Shown here piece by piece: positions 1 to 5,503 of a DNA stretch of 6,917 nucleotides. The notes below the pieces were generated by a model that saw nothing but the letters and a program-made list of their open reading frames with translations, was not told the origin of the DNA and did no database searches. The first letter of the stretch is position 1. Each line of letters starts with the position of its first letter. A program made the translations under genes and the position numbers. The stretch spans positions 1-6,917 of the forward strand of contig CAZBEY010000087.1 of NCBI GenBank assembly GCA_964491015.1, given 5' to 3'. The DNA is from JADFRD01 sp964491015 (GTDB taxonomy: Bacteria; Fidelibacterota; Marinisomatia; Marinisomatales; TCS55).

Positions 1-171
1 CCAACACCTTTAAACGGTGCAAAGATTGATACATTTTATGACCACCGGATCGCCATGGCTTTCACAATCGCCGGTCTGATCGCAGACGGAGATATCGATC
101 TGGATAATCCTGATTGTACCTCTATCTCATATCCCGGTTTTTATAACGTATTGGAAAGCTTGTTTAGATGA
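1..171 (+). CDS. aroA: 3-phosphoshikimate 1-carboxyvinyltransferase (EPSP synthase), C-terminal end only
   Basis: The frame is open from the first base and gives 56 residues before TGA at 169-171, so the 5' part lies outside the window. The enzyme transfers the enolpyruvyl group of phosphoenolpyruvate to shikimate 3-phosphate, the penultimate cytosolic step to chorismate. The visible piece carries the family signature YDHRIAMAF (about residues 13-21 of the fragment), whose His-Arg pair lines the active site, and the usual C-terminal SISYPGFYNVLESL ending. The stop overlaps the aroE start in an ATGA arrangement, so the two are probably translationally coupled in one shikimate-pathway transcript. 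Nothing suggests damage. Confidence is high because the DHRIAM motif and the ending together are specific to this family. Confidence 0.93.
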   Translation, partial: PTPLNGAKIDTFYDHRIAMAFTIAGLIADGDIDLDNPDCTSISYPGFYNVLESLFR

Positions 172-983
172 AGCGGTTTGGTGTTATTGGCAATCCCATT
201 ACTCATAGCTTGAGTCCTGACTTACACCAAGAGATATATCGTCAGCTAGGTATCGACGCTTCGTTTGAAAAAGTGAGGGTAACTTCTAATCAATTATCTG
301 ATTTCATAACCCAAAATGAATTGGATGGATTCAATGTCACGATTCCCCATAAGATAGCGGTGATTCCTTTTTTAGATGGGCTGGACAAATCAGCGAAAAC
401 CATTGGAGCAGTAAATTGCATATTCAAGGGCAGAGGATATAACACTGATTGGGTCGGATTTATAAAAGCAATGGAATTTAATAATGTTGAGTTGACAGGA
501 AAAAACTGTCTCATACTTGGGGCCGGCGGTGCGGCTCGGGCTTTGGCTTATACGCTCATAAAATCAAATGTAAATTCCATTACCATAGTAAACCGTACGA
601 AAGAAAAAGCTGAATCGCTGACTCAATGGATAAAAGCGCAGTCGGAGATCCGAGTTAAATCTTCATCACCAGAACACTTGAACACTTTAACACCTGAACA
701 CATTATCATTAATTGTACACCGGTTGGCACGTGGCCAGACACTGAATCAGTGCCCATGGATGTTGGTGATATCAGCGGAACCCCGGTTCTAGTGGATACA
801 ATCTACAATCCGCTGGAAACAAAATGGCTCAAACAAGGAAAAGAAAAAGGAGCCAAAATTGTGGGCGGACTCGATATGTTCATTGCCCAAGGGTTAGCAT
901 CGACGGATATCTGGTTTGGTGAAAATATTTCAGAAAGAATTGATTTGGACAGATTGAGACAAGTACTTATTTCAGCAATTTAA
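168..983 (+). CDS. aroE: Shikimate dehydrogenase (NADP+)
   Basis: This 271-residue protein has the normal length for AroE, which reversibly reduces 3-dehydroshikimate to shikimate with NADPH in the cytosol. The N-terminal substrate domain shows GNPITHSLSP (residues 8-17, with the shikimate-binding SLSP), FNVTIPHK (55-62, catalytic Lys62) and NTDWVGF (92-98, catalytic Asp94). The Rossmann domain follows with GAGGAARAL (118-126), NRTKEKA for the NADP phosphate (142-148), NCTPVG (182-187) and the closing GGLDMFIAQG (233-242). All key residues are present. The ATG overlaps the aroA stop; GGAAAG at 153-158 is a plausible Shine-Dalgarno site and supports this start. The gene runs convergently toward the men operon, and a relic of a menE 3' end overlaps its last bases on the other strand. 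Confidence 0.96.
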   Translation: MKRFGVIGNPITHSLSPDLHQEIYRQLGIDASFEKVRVTSNQLSDFITQNELDGFNVTIPHKIAVIPFLDGLDKSAKTIGAVNCIFKGRGYNTDWVGFIKAMEFNNVELTGKNCLILGAGGAARALAYTLIKSNVNSITIVNRTKEKAESLTQWIKAQSEIRVKSSSPEHLNTLTPEHIIINCTPVGTWPDTESVPMDVGDISGTPVLVDTIYNPLETKWLKQGKEKGAKIVGGLDMFIAQGLASTDIWFGENISERIDLDRLRQVLISAI

Positions 984-1026
984 GTGTATCTCTTCGTTGT
1001 ATTTTACCCGATTCTCTTTTAGGGCT
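967..1026 (-). pseudogene. Relic of a second menE 3' end (AMP-binding A10 motif)
   Basis: Read on the minus strand this stretch gives SPKRESGKIQRRDTLKLLK followed by TAA at 967-969. This resembles the end of the intact MenE in this window (ETETGKIHRINTLK) and matches the ANL-superfamily A10 pattern PxTxxGKxxR with its catalytic Lys. The frame stays open upstream to about 1101, but I see no MenE-like residues there, so only the tail survives. The DNA of 979-1014 matches 1699-1734 at 30 of 36 positions without gaps, in the same orientation. If this was once the true end of menE, the gene overlapped the aroE 3' end by 17 bp. Chance similarity is possible over so short a piece, but DNA and protein agree. 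Confidence 0.6.
979..1014. repeat. Direct repeat, left copy, flanking the toxin-antitoxin cassette
   Basis: This 36-bp stretch is 30/36 identical, ungapped, to 1699-1734, exactly 720 bp away and in the same orientation. Both copies encode a MenE C-terminal tail on the minus strand. Together they bracket the whole toxin-antitoxin cassette and its promoter. The match fades upstream of 979 (into aroE) and beyond about 1014. Confidence 0.65.
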
Positions 1027-1104
1027 TCTGGAAGTTTCGTTTTTATAAATGGCAGTAGTGTTTGGTCCATAAAATGCATAATTACCAAAATATTGATTGA
1101 CTTA

Positions 1105-1133
1105 TTAACTTGATTTACAGTACACTATATAGT
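1105..1133 (+). promoter_or_regulatory. Putative promoter of the toxin-antitoxin operon
   Basis: TTAACT (1105-1110) and TATAGT (1128-1133) are separated by 17 bp, a good sigma-70-like geometry. The -10 box matches TATAAT at 5 of 6 positions. A start of transcription would fall near 1140, leaving about 20 nt before the antitoxin ATG at 1162, with AAAGGTG (1151-1157) as Shine-Dalgarno site. The region is very AT-rich, so chance matches are possible. An alternative is TTGACT (1097-1102) with TACACT (1121-1126). If the host belongs to the Bacteroidota the promoter consensus would differ. Confidence 0.45.
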
Positions 1134-1136
1134 ACT
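1119..1136. promoter_or_regulatory. Putative antitoxin operator, paired GTAC half-sites
   Basis: AGTACACTATATAGTACT is an imperfect 18-bp palindrome (7 of 9 pairs) with two GTAC cores at 1120-1123 and 1132-1135, 12 bp centre to centre. A perfect 10-bp palindrome, ATAGTACTAT, covers 1129-1138. It overlaps the proposed -10 box, as expected for an autorepressed toxin-antitoxin operon. From memory, the yefM-yoeB operator has two TGTACA-core palindromes about 12 bp apart, so this fits a Phd/YefM-type antitoxin. Binding is inferred. Confidence 0.5.
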
Positions 1137-1161
1137 ATTAATAAACTTATAAAGGTGTTCT

Positions 1162-1419
1162 ATGAGTAAAGTGACAGCCAACGAATTAAAAACAAAAGGT
1201 GTTTCTGTCTTTGATAAAATTCTGAAAGACGAGTACGAAGCGACAATTACTGTCCGTGGGAATAATAAGTATGTTGTTATGGATATGGAGCGCTATAATT
1301 ATCTTCGTATCTGCGAACTGGAAGCGGCGTATAAGGAAACCATGGAAGCTCATGCAAAAGGAGATTATATTGAAGAAAGCGTAGCGGATCATATAAAACG
1401 GTTGGATGAAGACTTATAG
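1162..1419 (+). CDS. Type II antitoxin, Phd/YefM family
   Basis: This 85-residue protein has the layout of Phd/YefM antitoxins: an N-terminal DNA-binding dimer domain beginning VTANELKTKGVS (residues 4-15), a central TVRGNNKYVVMDMERYNYLR stretch (30-49) that matches the family pattern of a strand pair followed by a helix, and an acidic C-terminal tail (about 52-85) of the kind that wraps and neutralises the toxin. It should form a complex with the downstream toxin, block its activity and repress the shared promoter. AAAGGTG lies 4 nt before the ATG and supports this start. The stop is 14 bp inside the toxin gene, a typical coupled arrangement. Family assignment is by recognition of the sequence pattern; the exact subfamily is uncertain. 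Confidence 0.88.
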   Translation: MSKVTANELKTKGVSVFDKILKDEYEATITVRGNNKYVVMDMERYNYLRICELEAAYKETMEAHAKGDYIEESVADHIKRLDEDL

Positions 1420-1684
1420 GATCCACTATACTAGCCCGTTTCGAAAACGGGCCAAACGATTCAGGCGACGCCACCCGGAGATGGTAAAGCGATATGAAAA
1501 GACGCTCCAAATATTAGAAGTGAACCCCTTTCACCCCACTCTACGATTACATCGATTAAGTGGCAAGTTACATAGTCTTCATTCGGTATCAATCAATCGT
1601 CAGTACCGGATTTTACTTCATTTTGTAATCAAAGATGATTTGATTATTCCCGTAGATGTCGGAAGTCATGATGAAGTATATTAA
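1406..1684 (+). CDS. Type II toxin, RelE/YafQ-like mRNA endonuclease
   Basis: This 92-residue basic protein matches the RelE/ParE superfamily. The first helices are rich in Arg and Lys (FRKRAKRFRRRHP, residues 12-24). The core contains LRLHRLSGKLHSLHSVSIN (46-64), then QYRILLHF (66-73) and a terminal DVGSHDEVY (84-92). In YafQ-like toxins a similar G(T/S)HxxL/VF/Y ending carries a catalytic His, here probably His88, with His49 and His59 as further candidates. Such toxins cut mRNA on the ribosome and are held inactive by the antitoxin; a ParE-like gyrase target seems less likely. The ATG lies inside the antitoxin gene with only a weak ribosome site, which favours translational coupling. The stop codon overlaps the convergent menE stop by 4 bp (1681-1684). 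Confidence 0.87.
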   Translation: MKTYRIHYTSPFRKRAKRFRRRHPEMVKRYEKTLQILEVNPFHPTLRLHRLSGKLHSLHSVSINRQYRILLHFVIKDDLIIPVDVGSHDEVY

Positions 1685-3576
1685 TGAATTTTGGAAATTT
1701 TAAGTGTATTTATTCGATGTATTTTTCCTGTTTCAGTCTCAATAAATTTGAGGATAAAATAAATTTCTTTTGGCTCTTCATATTTTTCCAATGAATCAAA
1801 TGATATTTCCATTTTTTCCCCTTCCACCACTAACACCACTTTCTCTCCCAGTGATTCATCGGGAAAGCCGGCAACAAAAAAACGTCTGTTTCTAATCACA
1901 GATGTCAATTTTACTTCCACCTCTTCAGGAATAATTTTCACACCACCGCTGTTTATTATATTATCGAAACGTCCCAACCAGCGGAATGATGTTTCATTGA
2001 TNNNNNNNNNNNNNNNNNNNNNNNNNNNNNNNNNNNNNNNNNNNNNNNNNNNNNNNNNNNNNNNNNNNNNNNNNNNNNNNNNNNNNNNNNNNNNNNNNNN
2101 NGTTTCTGTCATTCCGTAGGTTTCATAAACCCTTGTTGAAACAGATTGAAGTTTCTTAATCAAACTTTGATTCACTCGTCCACCACCCACGATAAGTACT
2201 TTTACTTTGTTTAATAGATCAAGGCTCTTTTCCAACTGAAGCGGTACCATGGCTGCAAAATCTATTATATCTTCGATTTCTTTCAGCGGACTGGACGTCG
2301 GCTCCACCACTTTCAAATCCATTCCCAATTCCATGGCGCGGACCACCATCATTTTCCCGGCAATATATTTCATAGGTAGACAAAGTAAGGCGGTGTCACC
2401 TTTTTTAAGATGAAAAGTTTGACCAGTAAGTGATGCCGAATTTTTCATCCATTCCTTCTTAACAGACATTTTTTTTGGTGCACCTGTAGAACCTGATGTC
2501 TGTAAAACTATATCATTGTTTCCACTCATCCATTCACAAATAAACGTGTTTATGTCTTTCCAGATGGGCGTTTCATCTTTCCATAATTTTCCAGTTTTTA
2601 CCGATATAGGTGATGGAATATTATTGGTGAATAATTGTCCGGTTCCCAAACCCTGGAACCCCTTTGGATTGATTTTAGACGTCCATTGGGCAATGGCGTT
2701 GAGCCCTATGTTTGATTCCAAGGCCGATGTTACCCACCAACCGATTTCCCGCTCTTCAGCCAATCGAATCCATTGCTCACATTCTGAGAATCCACCAAGG
2801 AGACTGGGTTTAAGGACTAGGTACTGCGGTTTGACAATATTTAACATTTCAATCCGATTTGTTTTATCCACAAGGGGAATCAATTCTTCGTCCAGGGCAA
2901 TAGGGACGGGCGACGACTTGCAAAGTTCTGAAAGGAGCTCCCACTGACCTGCTTGTATTGGCTGTTCAATAGAATGGAGATCAAAGCTACCCAATAATTC
3001 CAGTTTCTCATTGGCATCTGATTTTGAGAAAGCACCATTAGCATCTACACGCAGTTCAATATCATTTCGGCTGAAGCGAGAGCGGATTGATTTTAAAATC
3101 ATCAATTCTTTCTCGAAATCCAAGGCTCCGATTTTTATTTTTATACAGGTCCACCCCTCCAATAATTTCTCTTCCACCTGTTTCATCATGAAGTCAGGAT
3201 TGCCCATCCAAACTAATCCATTAATGGATATTGGTGATTGGGAACTGGCGAGTGGTGTGGTAAAGTAAGTTTGCCCGCCGCCGTTTATTAAATCCAGGTG
3301 AGCCATTTCCAATCCACAGCGAATGGATGGAAACAATCTTAACATAGAAGAATCTTCAATAAATAGGTTTGGATCGGTGGAAATTTCATTCAGTTTTGAT
3401 TCAATCTTATTAAAATTATCAATACTTAATCCAGGTAATGGGGCGCATTCACCCATGCCGGTTTTACCATTTTCGGATAGGAAAAGGAACCACACATCCC
3501 GCGTTTTCATGGTTCCTCGTGATGTACCTGCTGGGTGTTTAAACACCAATTTGCGTTTTGACCAAGATGCTTTCAT
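1681..3576 (-). CDS. menC-menE: Fused o-succinylbenzoate synthase (MenC) and o-succinylbenzoate-CoA ligase (MenE), with an assembly gap
   Basis: One frame encodes two enzymes acting in succession. Residues 1 to about 335 are MenC, an enolase-superfamily dehydratase turning SHCHC into o-succinylbenzoate: KIKIG (Lys146/Lys148), RVDANGA (Asp178), IEQP (Glu204), ALDEE (Asp229) and LKPSLLGG (Lys256) supply the catalytic lysines and the Mg2+ ligands. From about residue 340 a short MenE follows, which adenylates o-succinylbenzoate and joins it to CoA: the P-loop TSGSTGAPKK (360-369), YGMTE (487-491), and after the gap GRFDNIINSGG and ETGKIHR with the A10 Lys. The join near 2560 lies in gap-free sequence with no stop or new start. 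The gap removes part of the MenE core, including the region expected to hold the TGD-like motif, so total length is unknown. An in-frame TAA just before the ATG fixes the start; no Shine-Dalgarno site is visible. Confidence 0.9.
   Translation of the reverse strand: MKASWSKRKLVFKHPAGTSRGTMKTRDVWFLFLSENGKTGMGECAPLPGLSIDNFNKIESKLNEISTDPNLFIEDSSMLRLFPSIRCGLEMAHLDLINGGGQTYFTTPLASSQSPISINGLVWMGNPDFMMKQVEEKLLEGWTCIKIKIGALDFEKELMILKSIRSRFSRNDIELRVDANGAFSKSDANEKLELLGSFDLHSIEQPIQAGQWELLSELCKSSPVPIALDEELIPLVDKTNRIEMLNIVKPQYLVLKPSLLGGFSECEQWIRLAEEREIGWWVTSALESNIGLNAIAQWTSKINPKGFQGLGTGQLFTNNIPSPISVKTGKLWKDETPIWKDINTFICEWMSGNNDIVLQTSGSTGAPKKMSVKKEWMKNSASLTGQTFHLKKGDTALLCLPMKYIAGKMMVVRAMELGMDLKVVEPTSSPLKEIEDIIDFAAMVPLQLEKSLDLLNKVKVLIVGGGRVNQSLIKKLQSVSTRVYETYGMTEXXXXXXXXXXXXXXXXXXXXXXXXXXXXXXXXXXINETSFRWLGRFDNIINSGGVKIIPEEVEVKLTSVIRNRRFFVAGFPDESLGEKVVLVVEGEKMEISFDSLEKYEEPKEIYFILKFIETETGKIHRINTLKISKIH
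1699..1734. repeat. Direct repeat, right copy, within the menE 3' end
   Basis: This is the right-hand partner of 979-1014 (30/36 identical) and encodes the GKIHRINTLK part of the intact MenE tail on the minus strand. After it the intact gene ends KISKIH, unlike the relic's LLK, so the two tails diverge exactly where the neighbouring genes (toxin and aroE) begin. Confidence 0.65.
2002..2101. other. Assembly gap of 100 N inside menE
   Basis: Exactly 100 unknown bases is a common placeholder for a gap of unknown size. It falls between YGMTE and the FRWLGRFDN motif. In short MenE proteins I recall roughly 60 or more residues between these points, but 100 N allows only about 33, so the real gap is probably longer. 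That the frame stays open across it is therefore not evidence that the gene is intact. Confidence 0.98.
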
Positions 3577-3586
3577 TTATTATTTT

Positions 3587-3613
3587 GCCACAGAGACACA
3601 AAGATCACAGAGA
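3587..3613 (+). repeat. CACAGAG-type repeat, copy A, between menA and menC-menE
   Basis: The copy begins GCCACAGAGACACAAAGA and ends CACAGAGA; it matches copy B (read on the minus strand) at 22 of 27 positions. It fills much of the 75-bp space between the menA stop and the menC start and ends 10 nt before the menC ATG, where a ribosome site would normally be. A weak inverted partner may lie at about 3629-3639 (TCTTTCTGGCC). Confidence 0.7.
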
Positions 3614-3651
3614 TTTTTTAATGGAACATCTTTCTGGCCTTTTCGGCAAAT

Positions 3652-4539
3652 TCATAGGTTTAATCCTAAAACAAAAAGGATAGTAAACAGAAATGTACCA
3701 ATAGCCTGTTTCTTCAAATATGGATCAAAAGATTGGTAGTCATTCCTTCCTAATATTTCTTTCGCTGGTTTTATAAAAAGAATGTATCCGAAAAGAAAAT
3801 ACCAAACTGTTTTAATATCAGGAAGCGTATAAGCCATCGCGAGCAATATGCCACCAATATTTAATAATAAATGATATTGCTTTGCCCATTGAATCCCCAT
3901 TCGCACCACCGTTGTATTTTTACCTGTTTTTTCATCTGCCTTATGATCCCGCATATTATTGATATTCAACACTGCTGTCGTAAAAAGCCCAATGGCCGAA
4001 GCGGGCAAAAGTAATTTCCAACTGAAAGTATGTGTCTGAAGAAAGTAAGAACCGAGGACGCCCAGCCAACCGAAAAAAAGAAATACAAATAAATCACCTA
4101 AACCGGAATAGCCATAAGGATTTTTTCCCATTGTATATTTTACTGCTGCACCAATAGCGGTTAGTCCCAACACTGCGAATAATCCTGCCTGGACCAAATC
4201 CAATCCACGGGTTCCTTCCCGGATTAACCAGATACCGGCGATGGAACATAACAAAGCAATGATCCACATGGCTTTTATCATTTGAGCTTTACTGATCAAG
4301 CCCGTCTGCAACGTCCGATCCGGACCGACCCGGTTCACATTATCGGTTCCTTTCACGTAGTCACCATAATCATTGGCTAAATTAGATAAAATTTGTAAAA
4401 ACAGGGTGGTGGTCAACGCCAATCCAAAAATAAGGCCATTGAAATAACCATCAGCCGCTGCCAATCCGCTCCCCATGATGATGCAGGAAAAAGCCAAGGG
4501 CAGTGTCCGTAACCGAAATGCTTTAATCCATTTATTCAT
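3652..4539 (-). CDS. menA: 1,4-dihydroxy-2-naphthoate polyprenyltransferase
   Basis: This 295-residue integral membrane protein of the UbiA family attaches the polyprenyl chain to 1,4-dihydroxy-2-naphthoate, with loss of CO2, to make demethylmenaquinone. Both Asp-rich, Mg2+-diphosphate-binding motifs are present: NLANDYGDYVKGTD (residues 53-66) and NNMRDHKADEKTGK (194-207). Several hydrophobic segments follow, for example about 32-52, 91-105, 116-133, 149-167, 176-191, 225-238, 245-256 and 280-295. The start at 4537-4539 gives MNKWIKAFRLRTLPL, a normal MenA beginning. The frame is open a further 77 codons upstream, but those read through repeat copy B and across the menB gene in another frame, so they are not part of the protein. 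No Shine-Dalgarno site is evident. Confidence 0.94.
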   Translation of the reverse strand: MNKWIKAFRLRTLPLAFSCIIMGSGLAAADGYFNGLIFGLALTTTLFLQILSNLANDYGDYVKGTDNVNRVGPDRTLQTGLISKAQMIKAMWIIALLCSIAGIWLIREGTRGLDLVQAGLFAVLGLTAIGAAVKYTMGKNPYGYSGLGDLFVFLFFGWLGVLGSYFLQTHTFSWKLLLPASAIGLFTTAVLNINNMRDHKADEKTGKNTTVVRMGIQWAKQYHLLLNIGGILLAMAYTLPDIKTVWYFLFGYILFIKPAKEILGRNDYQSFDPYLKKQAIGTFLFTILFVLGLNL

Positions 4540-4548
4540 AACACTAGT

Positions 4549-4618
4549 GCCACAAAGTCGCTGATACCATAAATATCTATATCTAAAATTTTCTCTGTGT
4601 CCTCTGTGTCTTCGTGGC
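4549..4618 (-). repeat. CACAGAG-type repeat, copy B, with imperfect inverted ends, between menB and menA
   Basis: On the minus strand it opens with GCCACGAAGACACAGAGG followed by ACACAGAGAAAATTTT (4589-4618). Its far end, GCCACAAAGTC on the + strand (4549-4559), is an imperfect inverted copy of the first end (9 of 11 bases). The 70-bp unit therefore looks like a small element with terminal inverted repeats. It starts 3 bp after the menB stop and ends 9 bp before the menA ATG, filling nearly the whole junction. The core 30 bp is the copy best matched by the others. Confidence 0.68.
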
Positions 4619-4621
4619 TTA

Positions 4622-5446
4622 TCAAGGAAACTTAGGATATTTATCAAAATCCGGTTTTCGTTTTTCCACAAATGCATCTCGCCCTTCTTTCGCTTCATCG
4701 GATAAATAATAGAGCAATGTAGCATTCCCGGCCAGTTCTTGAATCCCAGCCTGTCCGTCCAGTTCCGCATTGAATGCCGATTTTAACATACGGATAGCTA
4801 ATGGTGAGTTTTTTTGGATCTTTTTTGCCCATTCAATAAATGTATCTTCCAGTTTTTCCAGCGGAACAACCGTGTTCACCAATCCCATATCCAAAGCCTG
4901 ATGAGCATCATACTGATCACATAAATACCAGATTTCCCGTGCTTTCTTTTGTCCAACTATTCGGGCTAAATAGGAGGCACCGAATCCGCCATCAAATGAT
5001 CCTACTTTTGGTCCTGATTGACCGAATCGTGCATTCTCGGCGGCAATAGTTAAATCACACACAACGTGGAGTACGTGTCCACCGCCTATAGCCCAGCCGG
5101 CCACTGCTGCAATAACTACTTTGGGAATTGACCGAATCTGCTTCTGCAGATCCAGCACATTCAAACGGGGGACTTCATCTTTCCCCACGTATCCGCCATG
5201 ACCCCGGACGCTTTGATCGCCGCCGCTACAGAAGGCTTTACCTCCTTCACCGGTGAATACAATCACTTGAATCTTTTCATCGTCCCGGCAAAGGTTCATT
5301 GCATCAATCATTTCTTTCACGGTTCTTGGTGAGAATGCATTGTGTTTTTCCGGCCGATTAATACTAATTTTTGCAACTCCTTCGAATAAATCAAATTTGA
5401 TCTCTTCGTATTTTTTGATTGTTTTCCAATTATTTTTCCATTCCAT
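4622..5446 (-). CDS. menB: 1,4-dihydroxy-2-naphthoyl-CoA synthase
   Basis: This 274-residue crotonase-fold enzyme has normal MenB length. It closes the second ring of o-succinylbenzoyl-CoA to give 1,4-dihydroxy-2-naphthoyl-CoA in the cytosol. Diagnostic motifs are FCSGGDQSVRG (residues 72-82), AVAGWAIGGGHVLHVVCD (114-131, including an oxyanion-hole Gly), FGQSGPKVGSFDGG (141-154), REIWYLC (170-176) and the characteristic ending FVEKRKPDFDKYPKFP. Gly145 in QSGPKVG, rather than an acidic residue, points to the bicarbonate-dependent type I MenB as I recall that distinction. The protein is intact. It lies between menD and menA in the operon and is separated from each by a CACAGAG-type repeat. Confidence 0.97.
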   Translation of the reverse strand: MEWKNNWKTIKKYEEIKFDLFEGVAKISINRPEKHNAFSPRTVKEMIDAMNLCRDDEKIQVIVFTGEGGKAFCSGGDQSVRGHGGYVGKDEVPRLNVLDLQKQIRSIPKVVIAAVAGWAIGGGHVLHVVCDLTIAAENARFGQSGPKVGSFDGGFGASYLARIVGQKKAREIWYLCDQYDAHQALDMGLVNTVVPLEKLEDTFIEWAKKIQKNSPLAIRMLKSAFNAELDGQAGIQELAGNATLLYYLSDEAKEGRDAFVEKRKPDFDKYPKFP

Positions 5447-5452
5447 AATAAA

Positions 5453-5457
5453 CTCCT
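5453..5457 (-). promoter_or_regulatory. Shine-Dalgarno site of menB
   Basis: AGGAG on the minus strand lies 6 nt before the menB ATG. It confirms the start at 5446 and contrasts with menA and menC-menE, whose upstream spaces are taken up by repeat sequence and show no such site. Confidence 0.75.
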
Positions 5458-5461
5458 ATTT

Positions 5462-5503
5462 CACCACATAGAAATAATCAATTTCTGTGACTCTGTGTCC
5501 CCA
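5462..5503 (-). repeat. CACAGAG-type repeat, copy C, spanning the menD stop
   Basis: The minus strand reads GGGACACAGAGTCACAGAAA and then, after a short spacer, ATTTCTATGTGGTG. The inner arms AGAAAT and ATTTCT pair perfectly and the outer CAC/GTG parts extend the pairing imperfectly, so a short hairpin could form. The menD stop (TGA, 5478-5480) lies within it. It is shorter and more diverged than copies A and B. Confidence 0.58.

Noticed and set aside
290..514. A minus-strand frame inside aroE
   Set aside because: It is fully opposite a well-supported gene and has no recognisable motif.
1027..1101. Additional MenE coding sequence upstream of the relic tail
   Set aside because: The minus-strand frame is open here, but the residues do not resemble MenE, so I limited the relic to the recognisable tail.
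1186..1510. Minus-strand frames opposite the antitoxin and toxin (1186-1392, 1277-1510)
   Set aside because: They show no similarity to known families and lie across two convincing + strand genes.
2516..3739. Open + strand frames at 2516-2947, 3011-3268 and 3323-3739
   Set aside because: They lie opposite menC-menE and menA, show no family features, and the last includes a translation of repeat copy A. They are antisense shadows.
4540..4770. A 77-codon N-terminal extension of menA
   Set aside because: It reads across the 3' part of menB in another frame and through repeat copy B (giving PRRHRGHREN). MenA homologs begin at the MNKWIKAF-type start at 4539.
4840..5049. A + strand frame opposite menB
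   Set aside because: It is a shadow of the strongly conserved MenB coding sequence.
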